Below are positions 10,378 to 20,281 of a stretch of DNA of 64,000 nucleotides, in pieces. The position numbers were made by a program, and so were the translations under genes. Origin of the DNA: Psychrosphaera saromensis (GTDB lineage: Bacteria > Pseudomonadota > Gammaproteobacteria > Enterobacterales > Alteromonadaceae); NCBI RefSeq assembly GCF_002954545.1, contig NZ_MSCH01000003.1, positions 1,204,824 through 1,268,823 of the forward strand, given 5' to 3'. Below the pieces are notes generated by a model. It was not told where the DNA came from. It was given only the letters and a program-made list of their open reading frames with translations, and did no database searches. Every line of letters begins with the position of its first letter. Position 1 is the stretch's first letter.

Positions 10378-11236
10378 TTTTTTCACTTTCGTAACGGGCC
10401 ATTTCACGATGGCGAACTCGAATGTTTTTATCTCGCGATTTAAATTGTCTTGCCAGGGTCTCCGCAATATAAACCGAACGGTGCTTACCGCCGGTACAAC
10501 CTATTGCGATTGTTAAATAACTGCGGTTATTACGTTCTAGGTGTGGCAACCAGGTTGAAATGAAATTGTTGATTTGAAAAGTAAATTTATTTACTAATGG
10601 CTCGCCACTTAAATATTCTCTCACTGGTAAGTCTAATCCGGTAAGCGGACGTAATTCAGGTTCCCAGTGTGGGTTTGGTAAAAATCGGGCGTCAAATACA
10701 AAGTCGATATCGTTTGGCACGCCGTATTTGAAACCGAATGATTCGAAAGTTAAAACTAGCTCTTTAGATGACTTTCCTAGTATTTTTTCTCTAACCATTT
10801 CGGTTAGTTGATGCACATTGAGCTGAGACGTATCTATGTATAAGTCGGCTCTATTGGCTAGTTCGTCTAATAGTTTACTTTCTTGTGCTATTGCTTCTGG
10901 AAGAGATGATTCGCCTTTAGATAGTGGATGTAAACGACGGGTTTCGCTATAACGTCTAATTAAAACATCGTCACTAGCATCAATATATAAAACGGTAACG
11001 TTAACGTTTTTAGGCAGAAAGTCTAGATTATCCAACAACTCCTGCTCTGAAGTCGGTAAGTTTCTTACGTCTATACTAACAGCAACTTGGTCATAATTTT
11101 TTTCAAGAGAATGCGATAAAGCAGGTAGTAAATTAACAGGCAGGTTATCAACACAGTAATATCCTAGGTCTTCTAAAACCCTTAAGACAACTGTTTTTCC
11201 TGATCCTGATCTGCCACTTACTATAAATATATGCAT
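10367..11236 (-). CDS. rapZ: RNase adapter / nucleotide-binding protein RapZ
   Basis: A 289-residue protein (E. coli 284). The N-terminal P-loop GRSGSGKT is at residues 8-15. The C-terminal domain carries the conserved [13 protein letters not shown] motif. In Enterobacteria RapZ binds the GlmZ and GlmY sRNAs and presents GlmZ to RNase E, adjusting GlmS to glucosamine-6-phosphate levels. No glmZ-like RNA is evident in this window. The gene starts immediately after the ptsN stop (no gap) and overlaps ptsO by 11 nt, so ptsN-rapZ-ptsO form a tight unit as in E. coli. Confidence 0.95.
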   Translation of the reverse strand: MHIFIVSGRSGSGKTVVLRVLEDLGYYCVDNLPVNLLPALSHSLEKNYDQVAVSIDVRNLPTSEQELLDNLDFLPKNVNVTVLYIDASDDVLIRRYSETRRLHPLSKGESSLPEAIAQESKLLDELANRADLYIDTSQLNVHQLTEMVREKILGKSSKELVLTFESFGFKYGVPNDIDFVFDARFLPNPHWEPELRPLTGLDLPVREYLSGEPLVNKFTFQINNFISTWLPHLERNNRSYLTIAIGCTGGKHRSVYIAETLARQFKSRDKNIRVRHREMARYESEKNGK

Positions 11237-11686
11237 TTATGCCGCTTCAAGTATGTTGTAAAGGTCGAGATCGCTATCTGCTCGACGTATTTTTTTAATT
11301 GTTTCTTTATTATCTAATAACTTAGCAATTGAGGCGAGTGTAGACAAGTGCGTATCACATTGATCTGCTGGAACTAACAAGGCACAAAAGATATCAACTG
11401 GACGTTTATCAATGGCATCATAGTTTATAGCATCAGCACTGACTAAAAATATGGCTACGGCTTTTTTTATATTGGTTAACTTACCATGAGGAATTGCAAT
11501 TCCATTGCCAATGCCTGTACTGCCTAGTCTCTCTCTACTCATTAAACTTTCTAAAATATCGTTAAATGAATGATCTGGCAGTTGTTCACTGGCCAAGAGG
11601 GCAATTTTTTCGAGCACTTTCTTTTTACTAGCACAGCCGGTTAACCGTTTTGTGCTTTCTGGTTGAAGAATAAACTTAAGATTCAT
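11237..11686 (-). CDS. ptsN: PTS IIA-like nitrogen regulatory protein PtsN (EIIA-Ntr)
   Basis: A 149-residue EIIA-fructose/mannitol-type domain. The phospho-accepting His67 lies in GIAIPHGK, and the downstream DIFCALLVPADQ-type strand is present. EIIA-Ntr is the output of the nitrogen PTS; in E. coli its unphosphorylated form controls K+ transport (TrkA, KdpD) and other processes. It is abutted directly by rapZ and preceded by hpf with a 91-nt gap, the only sizeable gap in this part of the run, which may hold an internal promoter. Confidence 0.95.
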   Translation of the reverse strand: MNLKFILQPESTKRLTGCASKKKVLEKIALLASEQLPDHSFNDILESLMSRERLGSTGIGNGIAIPHGKLTNIKKAVAIFLVSADAINYDAIDKRPVDIFCALLVPADQCDTHLSTLASIAKLLDNKETIKKIRRADSDLDLYNILEAA

Positions 11687-11777
11687 TTACTTTTATTTAC
11701 TACATTTTCTTTTGACGTGTGCTCAAAAGGTATGGTTAAGAAACACCATCCTTGGTATTTCTATAGTTATGATTAAA

Positions 11778-12065
11778 TTAATGTTTGGTTAATTTTTCTT
11801 TATGTTTAATGACTTGTCTATCTAACTTGTCAATTAATGAGTCAATAGCCGCATACATATCGTTATGCTCTGAAGTTGCAAACAACTCTCCGCCATTAAC
11901 GTGCAGCGTTGCTTCTGCTTTTTGGGCTAACTTTTCTACGTCTAAGATCACATGGACGTTATTTATATGATCGAAATGTCGTTCCAATTTAGAGAATTTT
12001 GAATCAACGTATTCTCTCAAAGAATCTGTAGTTTCGATATGTCTACATGTTAGGTTTATTTGCAT
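11778..12065 (-). CDS. hpf: Ribosome hibernation promoting factor (short HPF)
   Basis: A 95-residue single-domain short HPF/YfiA-family protein: MQINLTCRHIETTDSLREYV start, DVEKLAQKAEATLHV core and the basic C-terminal helix LDRQVIKHKEKLTKH. Short HPF acts with RMF to form inactive 100S ribosomes in stationary phase. The long-form C-terminal dimerisation domain is absent. It lies 35 nt downstream of rpoN, the usual position of this gene in Proteobacteria. Confidence 0.93.
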   Translation of the reverse strand: MQINLTCRHIETTDSLREYVDSKFSKLERHFDHINNVHVILDVEKLAQKAEATLHVNGGELFATSEHNDMYAAIDSLIDKLDRQVIKHKEKLTKH

Positions 12066-12100
12066 AAGTAATTCCTTCTTTAATGATTATAACTTGGTTT

Positions 12101-13594
12101 TTATACCAAGCGTTTTCTTTGGTTTGAAGGGGGAATGTTTAACGACTCCCGGTATTTTGCAATGGTTCTTCTGGCGACTTGTATGCCTTGGTCAGCCAGA
12201 ATTTCTGCAATCTTACTATCACTTAACGGTTTAGCTTGGTTTTCTGCAGCCACGAGTTTTCTGATTAATGCTCTAATGGCAGTAGAAGAACATTCTCCAC
12301 CATTTTCAGTACTCACATGGCTAGAGAAGAAATATTTTAGTTCGAAAATACCTCTAGGGGTATGCATATATTTATGTGTAGTTACCCTAGAAATCGTTGA
12401 TTCATGCATATCAACCATTTCAGCAACATCATTGAGTACCATAGGCTTCATCGCTTCTGGACCGTATTCAAAGAATGCTTGTTGCTGTTGTACTATGCAA
12501 TTAGACACTTTTAATAAGGTGTCATTGCGGCTTTCCAAACTCTTAATAAACCATTTTGCTTCTTGTAAGTGAGAGCGAACAAATTGAGTGTCGGTAGAGT
12601 TTGTTGATGTTTTACTCAGCGACGCATATTGTTCATTGATCTTAAGTTTAGGCATAGAATTTGGATTTAGCTCAACAATCCAACGACCTTTTTTCTTAAC
12701 GACACTTACATCAGGAATGACGTAATCAATTTCATCTTTAATAACAATACTGGCAGGGTTTGGATTAAGTTGCTGAATAAGCTCTAGGATGTCTTTTAAT
12801 TCTGGTTCTTTTAATTTGGCTTTACGAAGTAGGGTTCTGTAGTCGCGGTTAGCAAGTAAGTCGATATAGTTGTCGATGACATCAATGGCTTCATTTTTCC
12901 AAGGGGTTTCATCGGAGAAACGTTTTAATTGGATTGATAAACACTCTTGTAAGTTACGAGCTGCGACACCAACAGGGTCAAAGTGCTGAATGCGTTTTAA
13001 TACGGCTTCAACTTCTTCAATTTCTACTTCTTCGTTATCTATGCTTTCAACTATGTCTTCAGTCGATATAGTTAAGAAGCCTTTTTCATCAACCGCATCA
13101 ATAATGGCCGTAGCGATAGCTAAGTCTTCTTCGGTAAATGGGGATAAATTGAGTTGCCATAATAAATGGTCTTGGATATTTTCGGTGGTTTCACCTTGAT
13201 AGACGGTATCTTCACCTTCATAAGCTGGGCCTGAGCTAGCAGGAGCCGCACTCATATAATCATCCCAGGTTGTGTCAGTCGGTAATTCTTCGGAAATGGT
13301 ATTGCTTTCAAGTGCTTCGTTTGAAGTCATCTCTTCTTGAGACCACTCACTGTCGTCATCAGAAGGATTGTCTAATGTGCCTTCTTGCAACGATTTTAAG
13401 TCACCATCGTATTCAGCATCAAGCTCTTGTGATTGCTGTTCATCTTCGCCATCTAACAACGGATTACTATCAAGAGCTTCTTGAATTTCTTGTTGTAATT
13501 CCAATGAAGATAACTGCAATAAACGGATCGCTTGTTGCAATTGAGGGGTCATTGTTAATTGCTGACCCATTCTGAGTTGTAATGTAGGTCTCAT
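12101..13594 (-). CDS. rpoN: RNA polymerase sigma-54 factor RpoN
   Basis: A 497-residue sigma-54. Region I is Gln/Leu-rich ([20 protein letters not shown], residues about 6-25), followed by a long acidic region II (about 50-130), the core-binding domain, and the C-terminal DNA-binding domain. The RpoN box [10 protein letters not shown] that reads the -24 element is near residues 475-484. It directs RNA polymerase to promoters activated by AAA+ enhancer-binding proteins, typically nitrogen and flagellar genes. It lies 51 nt downstream of lptB. Confidence 0.97.
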   Translation of the reverse strand: MRPTLQLRMGQQLTMTPQLQQAIRLLQLSSLELQQEIQEALDSNPLLDGEDEQQSQELDAEYDGDLKSLQEGTLDNPSDDDSEWSQEEMTSNEALESNTISEELPTDTTWDDYMSAAPASSGPAYEGEDTVYQGETTENIQDHLLWQLNLSPFTEEDLAIATAIIDAVDEKGFLTISTEDIVESIDNEEVEIEEVEAVLKRIQHFDPVGVAARNLQECLSIQLKRFSDETPWKNEAIDVIDNYIDLLANRDYRTLLRKAKLKEPELKDILELIQQLNPNPASIVIKDEIDYVIPDVSVVKKKGRWIVELNPNSMPKLKINEQYASLSKTSTNSTDTQFVRSHLQEAKWFIKSLESRNDTLLKVSNCIVQQQQAFFEYGPEAMKPMVLNDVAEMVDMHESTISRVTTHKYMHTPRGIFELKYFFSSHVSTENGGECSSTAIRALIRKLVAAENQAKPLSDSKIAEILADQGIQVARRTIAKYRESLNIPPSNQRKRLV

Positions 13595-13645
13595 TTAATT
13601 CCGATACTTAAACGCGTTTAACTGATTACTCATACGTGAGAGTTA

Positions 13646-14371
13646 CTATAACTTGAACTGATCGCCTAGGTACACTTGTTTTACAATTTCACTTGCCAAA
13701 ACTTGTTCTGGAGTTCCTTCAGCAATCAATTCTCCATGGCTTACGATATACGCTTTTTCACAGACATCAAGTGTTTCTCGCACATTATGATCGGTAATTA
13801 AAACTCCAATACCTTTTGCGGTAAGTTGTTGAATTATCTTTTTAATGTCTATAACCGAGATAGGGTCGACACCAGCAAATGGTTCGTCGAGTAAAATTAT
13901 TTTAGGATCGGCGGCTAATGCGCGTGCTATTTCTACTCTGCGGCGTTCTCCACCGGATAAAGCCATGCCGTCACTATCTCTAATATGTTCGATATGAAAC
14001 TCGGAGATAAGGTCGTCTAATTTGTCCGCTTTTTGGTGCGCATTAAGATCTTTACGCATTTCTAAAACGGCCATAATATTTTGTGACACAGACAATTTAC
14101 GGAAAATAGAGGTTTCTTGTGGTAAATAGCCAATGCCTTGTCGAGCTCGAACGTGCATAGGCTCATGGCTTAAGTCGACACCATTTAAGGTGATGCTACC
14201 TTTGTCATTTGGAACTAATCCTACAATCATGTAAAAAGTAGTTGTTTTCCCCGCGCCATTTGGCCCTAGCAAACCTACAACTTCTCCTGCATTGACGGTT
14301 AAACTGACGTCTTTTACAACTTGGCGCTTACTGTATGATTTAGCTAAATTCTTGGCGACTAAACTGGACAT
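13646..14371 (-). CDS. lptB: LPS export ABC transporter ATP-binding protein LptB
   Basis: A 241-residue ABC ATPase. Walker A GPNGAGKT is at residues 36-43, the signature LSGGERRR is near residue 139, Walker B is [12 protein letters not shown], and an H-loop histidine sits in [11 protein letters not shown]. LptB dimerises under LptF/LptG and powers LPS extraction from the inner membrane. The lptF and lptG genes are not in the window, as in E. coli where they map elsewhere. It follows lptA by 29 nt. Confidence 0.97.
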   Translation of the reverse strand: MSSLVAKNLAKSYSKRQVVKDVSLTVNAGEVVGLLGPNGAGKTTTFYMIVGLVPNDKGSITLNGVDLSHEPMHVRARQGIGYLPQETSIFRKLSVSQNIMAVLEMRKDLNAHQKADKLDDLISEFHIEHIRDSDGMALSGGERRRVEIARALAADPKIILLDEPFAGVDPISVIDIKKIIQQLTAKGIGVLITDHNVRETLDVCEKAYIVSHGELIAEGTPEQVLASEIVKQVYLGDQFKL

Positions 14372-14400
14372 AAAATTACTCTAATTGGCGGTTGTTAATA

Positions 14401-14889
14401 TCAATCTTTTTTGGTTTTTAAACGTGTGGTTACACGGCCATTATTACTTTCGTCGCCTTCGGCTTTAACACGTTGTGCTTTTAAATCGAACTCAATTTTA
14501 GCACTTTCAACAACAGAACCACCTTGTTGGAATTTGGCATCACCTGAAAGCTGTAAGACTTTAGAGTCAACTAAATAGATGATTTCCGTGGCTTGCGCCG
14601 ACAATTCATCGTTATTTTCGTTTTGCTGAGAAAATGACGCTGGCTTTCCAGTTGCGATAAGTTTTTCGCTATTGCCGTCTTTAGTTATAACAAATAGCTC
14701 TTCTGCTTTAATCGTCACATTGCCTTGCTGAACTATTACATTACCTGAAAAGTGTAATGTATTGTTTTTATAGTCTAGGTCTTGATTTGAGGCGTTAATA
14801 ATTAAATCATCGGACGCGGAGGCTGATGTAGAAAACAAGATGAAAATAGTCGAAATAACTGCAAATGTTTTATTTAAGTTCATGATCAT
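14401..14889 (-). CDS. lptA: LPS transport periplasmic protein LptA
   Basis: A 162-residue secreted protein: an N-terminal signal peptide ending near STSASA (residues about 20-25), then an OstA-fold beta-jellyroll (residues about 30-150, for example LHFSGNVIVQQGNVTIKAEE). LptA polymerises into the periplasmic bridge carrying LPS between LptC and LptD. Two starts are possible: ATG at 14889, in an ATGA overlap with the lptC stop, and ATG two codons later at 14883. The first is given because the 4-nt overlap is a typical coupling arrangement. Confidence 0.93.
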   Translation of the reverse strand: MIMNLNKTFAVISTIFILFSTSASASDDLIINASNQDLDYKNNTLHFSGNVIVQQGNVTIKAEELFVITKDGNSEKLIATGKPASFSQQNENNDELSAQATEIIYLVDSKVLQLSGDAKFQQGGSVVESAKIEFDLKAQRVKAEGDESNNGRVTTRLKTKKD

Positions 14890-15434
14890 GAGCCTTTAAT
14901 TATGGTTTGAACGTGGTCAACTAAAGATAGAGTCTTACGTTCTAAGTCTGCGGTCAAGCCTTTACCAACGATAGTGGTGTTTTTACCCTGGATGGTAATT
15001 TCGTTGTCGGTACTGACGATATTGGTGTTTAAATTTATTTCTAAGTACTCAGTGGTAATTGAGTTAACTAATACGTTATCTGATATTTGTAACATAGACA
15101 CGGAATCATCTAATAACAATAAACCGTCTTGCATGTTGCCTATTTGAGCTGAAATCTTCCAAACGGGTTCACCACCTTGGTAGATAGTGAACTCTGGTTG
15201 CTTGAAATGAGTCAAGGATAAATCCGCATAGTGTTCCATCTTATGTGAGAAGACTTGCTGTTCTAAATTACCTTCACTGTCGAATAACTCCTGATACAAA
15301 AATTTAGCTGTGAACTCAGGTATTAAGTCACTAGCTGCTTCATTGTCAGCTGATTGCTCAGAGTCTAACGTTGGCAACCACCAAAGAAAACTTATCACCA
15401 AAAAGGCTAAAAATATGAACAGTCTAATATTCAT
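14886..15434 (-). CDS. lptC: LPS export protein LptC
   Basis: A 182-residue bitopic protein. One N-terminal transmembrane helix (residues about 4-20) is followed by a periplasmic OstA-like domain. It receives LPS from LptB2FG and passes it to LptA. It sits between kdsC and lptA, overlapping kdsC by 1 nt (TAATG) and lptA by 4 nt. Sequence conservation in this family is low, so the assignment rests on fold pattern, length (E. coli 191) and the invariant position. Confidence 0.92.
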   Translation of the reverse strand: MNIRLFIFLAFLVISFLWWLPTLDSEQSADNEAASDLIPEFTAKFLYQELFDSEGNLEQQVFSHKMEHYADLSLTHFKQPEFTIYQGGEPVWKISAQIGNMQDGLLLLDDSVSMLQISDNVLVNSITTEYLEINLNTNIVSTDNEITIQGKNTTIVGKGLTADLERKTLSLVDHVQTIIKGS

Positions 15435-16000
15435 TAAGCGCTAGTTCCCTCAAAATGAGTGATTAGATACTCTTCACCTTTTTGCATCATGATTATAAAG
15501 TCAGTTAATTCCCTTACTGCGCCACGCCCGCCATTTGTTACTGTGACTAAGTCAGCGATACTTTTTACATAAGGGTGGGCGTCGTTAACTGAAACCGCTA
15601 AATTCACAAGTTGCATCACTGGAACATCAGGCACGTCATCACCTATATAAGCCACTTGTTCGTGGGTTAAATTAAGGTTTTTAAGTAATTCGTTATAACC
15701 AATGATTTTATTTTCCATGCCTTGATATATATGATTAACGCCTAGGCCTTTCATTCTATTCTCAAGTAAGGTCGATTTACGACCTGTAATAACAGCTACT
15801 TCAACGCCTGCATTCATTAACGCTTTGATACCAAAGCCATCTTTGGTGTTAAAAGCTTTCATTTCTTCGCCAGAATTACCAAGAATGACAGAGCCATCTG
15901 AGAATACACCGTCGATGTCACAAATTAATAACTTAATGGTTTTCGTTTTTTGTTGCACTGCAGGTTCAACGGATTGATACCACTGACTATATAAATCCAT
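15434..16000 (-). CDS. kdsC: 3-deoxy-D-manno-octulosonate-8-phosphate phosphatase KdsC
   Basis: A 188-residue HAD-superfamily phosphatase without a cap domain (E. coli 188). The DxD motif is Asp28/Asp30 in LLICDIDGVFSDG; motif II is AVITGRKS and motif IV is VAYIGDDVPD. It hydrolyses KDO-8-phosphate to KDO for lipid A inner-core synthesis. It overlaps kdsD by 1 nt and lptC by 1 nt, forming a compact KDO-to-LPS-export transcription unit. Confidence 0.96.
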   Translation of the reverse strand: MDLYSQWYQSVEPAVQQKTKTIKLLICDIDGVFSDGSVILGNSGEEMKAFNTKDGFGIKALMNAGVEVAVITGRKSTLLENRMKGLGVNHIYQGMENKIIGYNELLKNLNLTHEQVAYIGDDVPDVPVMQLVNLAVSVNDAHPYVKSIADLVTVTNGGRGAVRELTDFIIMMQKGEEYLITHFEGTSA

Positions 16001-16971
16001 TAAATCACACCTGCTCTTAATAAGTCGTGCATGTTTAATGCTCCGATAGGTTTGTTGGCGTCATCTAATACAAATAAGCTGTTAATTTTCTTTGCTTCCA
16101 TAATGTTTAATGTTTGCGCCGCTAATATGTTTGCTTGAGTGGTTACTGAATTTCTTGTCATCATGTCAGTAATTTTAATTTCACTAATTGGTTTGTCTTG
16201 ATCTAGGCAGCGACGTAAATCACCGTCGGTGAATATACCAACAAGTTGTCCGTGAAGGTCAACTATGCCGGTCATGCCTAGGCCTTTTTTCGACATTTCT
16301 AAAATAGCTTGTTTTAATGATGCATCCTCAGTGACCAAAGGAATTCGTTCGCCTGTATGCATAATATCTTTGGTGGTTAGTAATAACTTACGACCTAATG
16401 AGCCACCAGGGTGACTTAATGCAAAATCTTCTGCAGTAAAGCCTCTGGCTTCTAATAAAGTAACAGCAAGTGCGTCACCTAATACTAATGCAGCGGTTGT
16501 CGATGCCGTAGGCGCTAAACCCAAAGGGCATGCTTCTTCAGCGACGGATGCATTTAAGTGAAAGTCACTATTTACAGCAAGCGTCGACTTAGCATTACCT
16601 GTCATTGCGATAATAATACAGCCCAATCGTTTAAGTAGAGGGAGCAGAGTCAATATTTCAGCCGTCTCACCACTGTTTGATAGAGCTAATACAATATCGT
16701 TTTTGGTGAACATGCCTAAGTCACCATGATTAGCTTCGCCAGGATGAACATAAAATGAAGGCGTGCCTGTACTAGCTAGCGTTGCGGCTATTTTATTCGC
16801 AATATGACCAGATTTACCCATACCTGTTACGATAACTCTACCTGAGCCCGATAAAATGGTTTGGCAAATAAGCTCAAATTGTTGATCAATTGAGTGTGTT
16901 AGGTTTGTCACAGCTTGCAGTTCAATATTAATGACTTGTAAAGCAGACTTTGAAAATTGAGAAATACTCAT
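16000..16971 (-). CDS. kdsD: Arabinose-5-phosphate isomerase KdsD
   Basis: A 323-residue protein with an N-terminal SIS sugar-isomerase domain (about 35-175, containing GMGKSGHIANKIAATLASTG and the HPGEANHGDLG segment) and two C-terminal CBS domains (about 200-320). It converts ribulose-5-phosphate to arabinose-5-phosphate, the first step of KDO synthesis. It is 23 nt downstream of yrbG and overlaps kdsC by 1 nt, as in E. coli. Confidence 0.96.
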   Translation of the reverse strand: MSISQFSKSALQVINIELQAVTNLTHSIDQQFELICQTILSGSGRVIVTGMGKSGHIANKIAATLASTGTPSFYVHPGEANHGDLGMFTKNDIVLALSNSGETAEILTLLPLLKRLGCIIIAMTGNAKSTLAVNSDFHLNASVAEEACPLGLAPTASTTAALVLGDALAVTLLEARGFTAEDFALSHPGGSLGRKLLLTTKDIMHTGERIPLVTEDASLKQAILEMSKKGLGMTGIVDLHGQLVGIFTDGDLRRCLDQDKPISEIKITDMMTRNSVTTQANILAAQTLNIMEAKKINSLFVLDDANKPIGALNMHDLLRAGVI

Positions 16972-16994
16972 ACCTAGAGATTAACCTTTATATT

Positions 16995-17954
16995 TTAAAT
17001 AAATAGGGCGATTTGATAAACCAAGAAGCCAGTCACTAATATTCCACCTTCAATTCGGTTTATTCTTCTGACTTTGCCAAAGCTCATCGCCATTAATAGT
17101 AACGCTAAAGTTGCGCCTAACATAACCATCACATCACGCGTTGCCGCGTGTGGGTCAATAACACTAGGGTTAATTAACGCACCAACACCTAATACCGCTA
17201 ATATATTAAATATATTTGAGCCTATGATATTGCCTATAGCTAAATCATCCTCACCTTTTAAAACGCCCGCAACGCAAGCCGCTAATTCTGGCAAACTAGT
17301 GCCTATTGCTATGATAGTTAAACCAATAACAAGTTCACTGATACCAAAGTAAGTGGCGATAGTGACAGCGGATTCAATTAAAAAATGGGAACTTAAAGGG
17401 AGTAATATCAAACCAAAAACAATCCAACCCGCGGCTACTAACGTAGGTAAGTTACTTGGGATCTCATCCTGATCGTCACTTAATAGAGGGTCTGATTCTT
17501 TTGGATTTGACTTGGCTAAATAAATTAAAAATAAAATAAAACCAATAAAACATGCGATTAAAAATAAACCTTCATTAAAAGATAAGTAGTTATCTTGCAG
17601 TATCCACCAAGTCATTAGAGTGAAACCTAGTAAAATCGGCATTTCTCTGTATACCGTGGTAGAAGAAACGATTAATGGTCGAATAAGTGTTGTCACACCT
17701 AACACCAGAAGAATATTGGTAATGTTAGAGCCGATGGCGTTACCAACAGAGGTATCTGTTGCACCAGCTAAGGCTGCATTGGCTGAAACCATAATTTCAG
17801 GTGCCGATGAGCCCATGGCAACGATTGTTAGTCCTATGATCATTGGCGATATGCCTAGGTTTCTAGCAAACCCAGATGCCCCGTAAACAAATTTATCTGC
17901 ACTCCAAACTAATGCCGCGAAAGAAAGGATTAAAATAACAATTGCACTTAACAT
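16995..17954 (-). CDS. yrbG: Calcium/sodium antiporter YrbG (CaCA family)
   Basis: A 319-residue integral membrane protein with about ten hydrophobic helices in two homologous halves. Each half carries an alpha-repeat: MGSSAPEIMVSANAAL and NAIGSNITNILLVLG in the first, IGTSLPELAACVAG and NIIGSNIFNILAVLG in the second. These repeats form the cation-binding centre of K+-independent Ca2+/Na+ exchangers. It is the first gene of the minus-strand run and is divergent from mlaF with 245 nt between them. The physiological role of YrbG is unsettled even in E. coli. Confidence 0.93.
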   Translation of the reverse strand: MLSAIVILILSFAALVWSADKFVYGASGFARNLGISPMIIGLTIVAMGSSAPEIMVSANAALAGATDTSVGNAIGSNITNILLVLGVTTLIRPLIVSSTTVYREMPILLGFTLMTWWILQDNYLSFNEGLFLIACFIGFILFLIYLAKSNPKESDPLLSDDQDEIPSNLPTLVAAGWIVFGLILLPLSSHFLIESAVTIATYFGISELVIGLTIIAIGTSLPELAACVAGVLKGEDDLAIGNIIGSNIFNILAVLGVGALINPSVIDPHAATRDVMVMLGATLALLLMAMSFGKVRRINRIEGGILVTGFLVYQIALFI

Positions 17955-18199
17955 GTAATAGAGATCGTCTTATCAGTAAATAGTGGCGTTATTGTGGCTA
18001 TACTCGTTTGATAAATCAAAATATAAATACCGAAACCGGCAGATATTAATAAATCTTTACATATTTTATACCTTATTCTCCTTTCGTTTACATTTTTTAA
18101 CGTTTTAGACGTAGTAATGATTGGCGTAAATCAATACAATAGTTGAACTATTAGAGAAGTCATCAGCCATAAGGTCTTTGGTAAAATATAAAAACTATT

Positions 18200-19018
18200 A
18201 TGAATATAAATAAAACTGACTTTGAATCGCCACATGTTGAATTGAAAAACGTCACATTTTCCCGCGGCGAACGTGTTATTTATGATGATATTTCAATGGT
18301 CTTTCCCAAAGGTAAAATTACCGCGATTATGGGGCCCAGTGGTATTGGTAAAACAACCTTACTGCGTTTAATCGGTGGTCAACTCTATCCTGACTCAGGT
18401 GACATTATTGTTTCTGGGCAAAATATTCCTAAATTAAGCCGTAAAGAACTATATGCCGTTCGTGAAAAAATGAGTATGTTGTTTCAAAGTGGCGCGCTTT
18501 TCACGGAAATGAATGTTTTCGACAATGTTGCATTTCCAATTAGAGAACATACTAAATTACCAGAAGACATAATTCGGACTATGGTTCTGATGAAATTAGA
18601 AGCGGTTGGTTTACGTGGTGCGTATCAACTTATGCCAAATGAATTATCTGGTGGTATGGCAAGACGAGCCGCTTTAGCTCGCTCTATTGCTTTAGATCCT
18701 GAATTAATCATGTACGACGAACCATTTGTTGGTCAAGACCCTATTTCAATGGGTGTATTAGTTCGACTGATCAGAAATTTAAACACGTCATTGAACTTAA
18801 CAAGTATTGTTGTATCTCATGATGTGAAAGAAGTCATGGGGATTGCTGACTATATATACATAATTGCAGATAAACGTGTAATTGGTTATGGAACAAAAGA
18901 ACAGTTACTAGAAAGTGATTCGCCGTTAGTGCAGCAGTTTTTGAAAGGGTTAGCCGATGGTCCTGTACCATTTCATTACCCTGCACCATCAATATCTCAA
19001 GATTTAATGCAGGGCTAA
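18200..19018 (+). CDS. mlaF: Phospholipid ABC transporter ATP-binding protein MlaF
   Basis: A 272-residue ABC ATPase. Walker A GPSGIGKT is at residues 45-52, signature LSGGMARR, Walker [15 protein letters not shown]. MlaF is the motor of MlaFEDB, which handles phospholipids between the inner membrane and the MlaC shuttle and preserves outer-membrane asymmetry. First gene of mlaFEDCB-ibaG-murA; mlaE starts one nucleotide after its stop. The promoter should lie in the 245-nt divergent gap shared with yrbG. Confidence 0.96.
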   Translation: MNINKTDFESPHVELKNVTFSRGERVIYDDISMVFPKGKITAIMGPSGIGKTTLLRLIGGQLYPDSGDIIVSGQNIPKLSRKELYAVREKMSMLFQSGALFTEMNVFDNVAFPIREHTKLPEDIIRTMVLMKLEAVGLRGAYQLMPNELSGGMARRAALARSIALDPELIMYDEPFVGQDPISMGVLVRLIRNLNTSLNLTSIVVSHDVKEVMGIADYIYIIADKRVIGYGTKEQLLESDSPLVQQFLKGLADGPVPFHYPAPSISQDLMQG

Positions 19019-19019
19019 T

Positions 19020-19796
19020 ATGGATTGGATTCAAAATTTAGGTAAAAACACAATAGAGCGCTTTTCGGCCATTGGTCGTGCCTCTTTTATGTTATTTGGT
19101 GCTATTGTTGCAAAACCAAACTTTGTAAAAGGTTTTCCGCTATTTACTAAGCAAGTCTATGTAATTGGAGTGTTATCTCTTGTTATTATTTTAGTATCTG
19201 GCTTATTCATAGGTATGGTACTAGCTTTGCAAGGTTATACTGTTCTTGTGGATTATGGTGCTGAGGATAGTTTAGGACAAATGGTCTCTTTATCTTTATT
19301 AAGAGAGCTTGGTCCTGTTGTTACTGCGTTATTATTTGCTGGTCGTGCGGGCTCAGCTCTGACTGCTGAAATTGGTCTAATGAAAGCAACTGAACAATTA
19401 ACCAGTTTAGAAATGATGGCTGTCGACCCATTACGAAGAGTAATAGCTCCTAGGTTTTGGGCTGGTGTATTCAGTATGCCAATATTAGCTATGCTGTTTT
19501 CATCTGTTGGTTTATTAGGTGGTCATTTAGTTGGCGTTGAATGGCTAGGCGTAGACCAAGGAAGTTTTTGGTCAATTATGCAAGCAAGCGTAGAATTTGA
19601 AGGCGACATACTCAACGGCATTATTAAAAGTATTGTATTTGCAATTGTTGTGACATGGATTGCAATTTTTAGAGGATATGACGCGATACCAACTTCAGAA
19701 GGTATTAGTCAGGCAACAACACAAACGGTTGTTCAATCATCTTTAGCTGTTTTAGGTTTAGATTTTGTACTAACTGCCCTTATGTTTGGCAGCTAG
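19020..19796 (+). CDS. mlaE: Phospholipid ABC transporter permease MlaE
   Basis: A 258-residue MlaE/PqiA-type permease (E. coli 260) with an amphipathic N-terminus and about five transmembrane helices. Conserved family segments are visible: [37 protein letters not shown]-type core (residues about 92-117) and [18 protein letters not shown]. It forms the membrane dimer of MlaFEDB. The gap to mlaF is 1 nt and to mlaD 13 nt. Confidence 0.96.
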   Translation: MDWIQNLGKNTIERFSAIGRASFMLFGAIVAKPNFVKGFPLFTKQVYVIGVLSLVIILVSGLFIGMVLALQGYTVLVDYGAEDSLGQMVSLSLLRELGPVVTALLFAGRAGSALTAEIGLMKATEQLTSLEMMAVDPLRRVIAPRFWAGVFSMPILAMLFSSVGLLGGHLVGVEWLGVDQGSFWSIMQASVEFEGDILNGIIKSIVFAIVVTWIAIFRGYDAIPTSEGISQATTQTVVQSSLAVLGLDFVLTALMFGS

Positions 19797-19809
19797 GTAG
19801 GAGAAGAAA

Positions 19810-20277
19810 ATGATATCGAAAAAAATAGAATTACTGGTTGGTTTATTTGTCGCATTAGGTATTGCTGCATTGATGTTTTTAGCACTTAGTGTTGCAAGTT
19901 CAGGCATGTCAGGTTCAGGTGAAACGTATAATTTATACGCCAAGTTTGACAATATTGGAGGGCTTAAAGTTCGCTCTTCAATTAAAGTTGGTGGTGTTGT
20001 CGTTGGTCGAGTTGAAGAGATTAAACTTGATACTGAAGATTATGCCCCAGTAGCAAAGTTAGCTATTGATACTAAATATAATAACTTCCCAGATACCAGT
20101 TCATTATCTATCCTAACTTCTGGCTTACTTGGTGAGCAGTATTTAGGATTAGAACCTGGTTTCATAGATGAAACCGTTGGTATTTTGGGCGAAGGTGATT
20201 TCATCGAAGATACTAAATCTGCGTTAGTATTAGAGGAATTAATTGGTCAATTTTTATTTAGTCAGGGAAGTGAATAG
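19810..20277 (+). CDS. mlaD: MCE-domain phospholipid carrier MlaD
   Basis: A 155-residue protein (E. coli 183). One N-terminal transmembrane helix (residues about 7-28) precedes a single MCE domain (residues about 38-118, GLKVRSSIKVGGVVVGRVEEI). In E. coli MlaD forms a hexameric ring guiding lipid between MlaFE and MlaC. GGAG-type Shine-Dalgarno at 19800-19803 (AGGAGAAG). The C-terminal tail is shorter than in E. coli. Confidence 0.94.
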   Translation: MISKKIELLVGLFVALGIAALMFLALSVASSGMSGSGETYNLYAKFDNIGGLKVRSSIKVGGVVVGRVEEIKLDTEDYAPVAKLAIDTKYNNFPDTSSLSILTSGLLGEQYLGLEPGFIDETVGILGEGDFIEDTKSALVLEELIGQFLFSQGSE

Positions 20278-20281
20278 TAAA

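Noticed and set aside
10378-10467. 30-residue N-terminal extension of NPr
   Set aside because: NPr is 90 residues in the family and the extension overlaps rapZ coding sequence in another frame.
18007-18020. TTTGATAAATCAAA resembling an FNR/CRP site in the yrbG-mlaF gap
   Set aside because: The half-sites TTGAT and ATCAA are only 2 nt apart, whereas FNR sites need 4, so it does not fit. It may still be an operator of another regulator, but nothing supports that.
20243-20281. Upstream extension of mlaC inside mlaD
   Set aside because: The extension would bury the signal peptide 13 residues into the protein; ATG 20282 fits the family.
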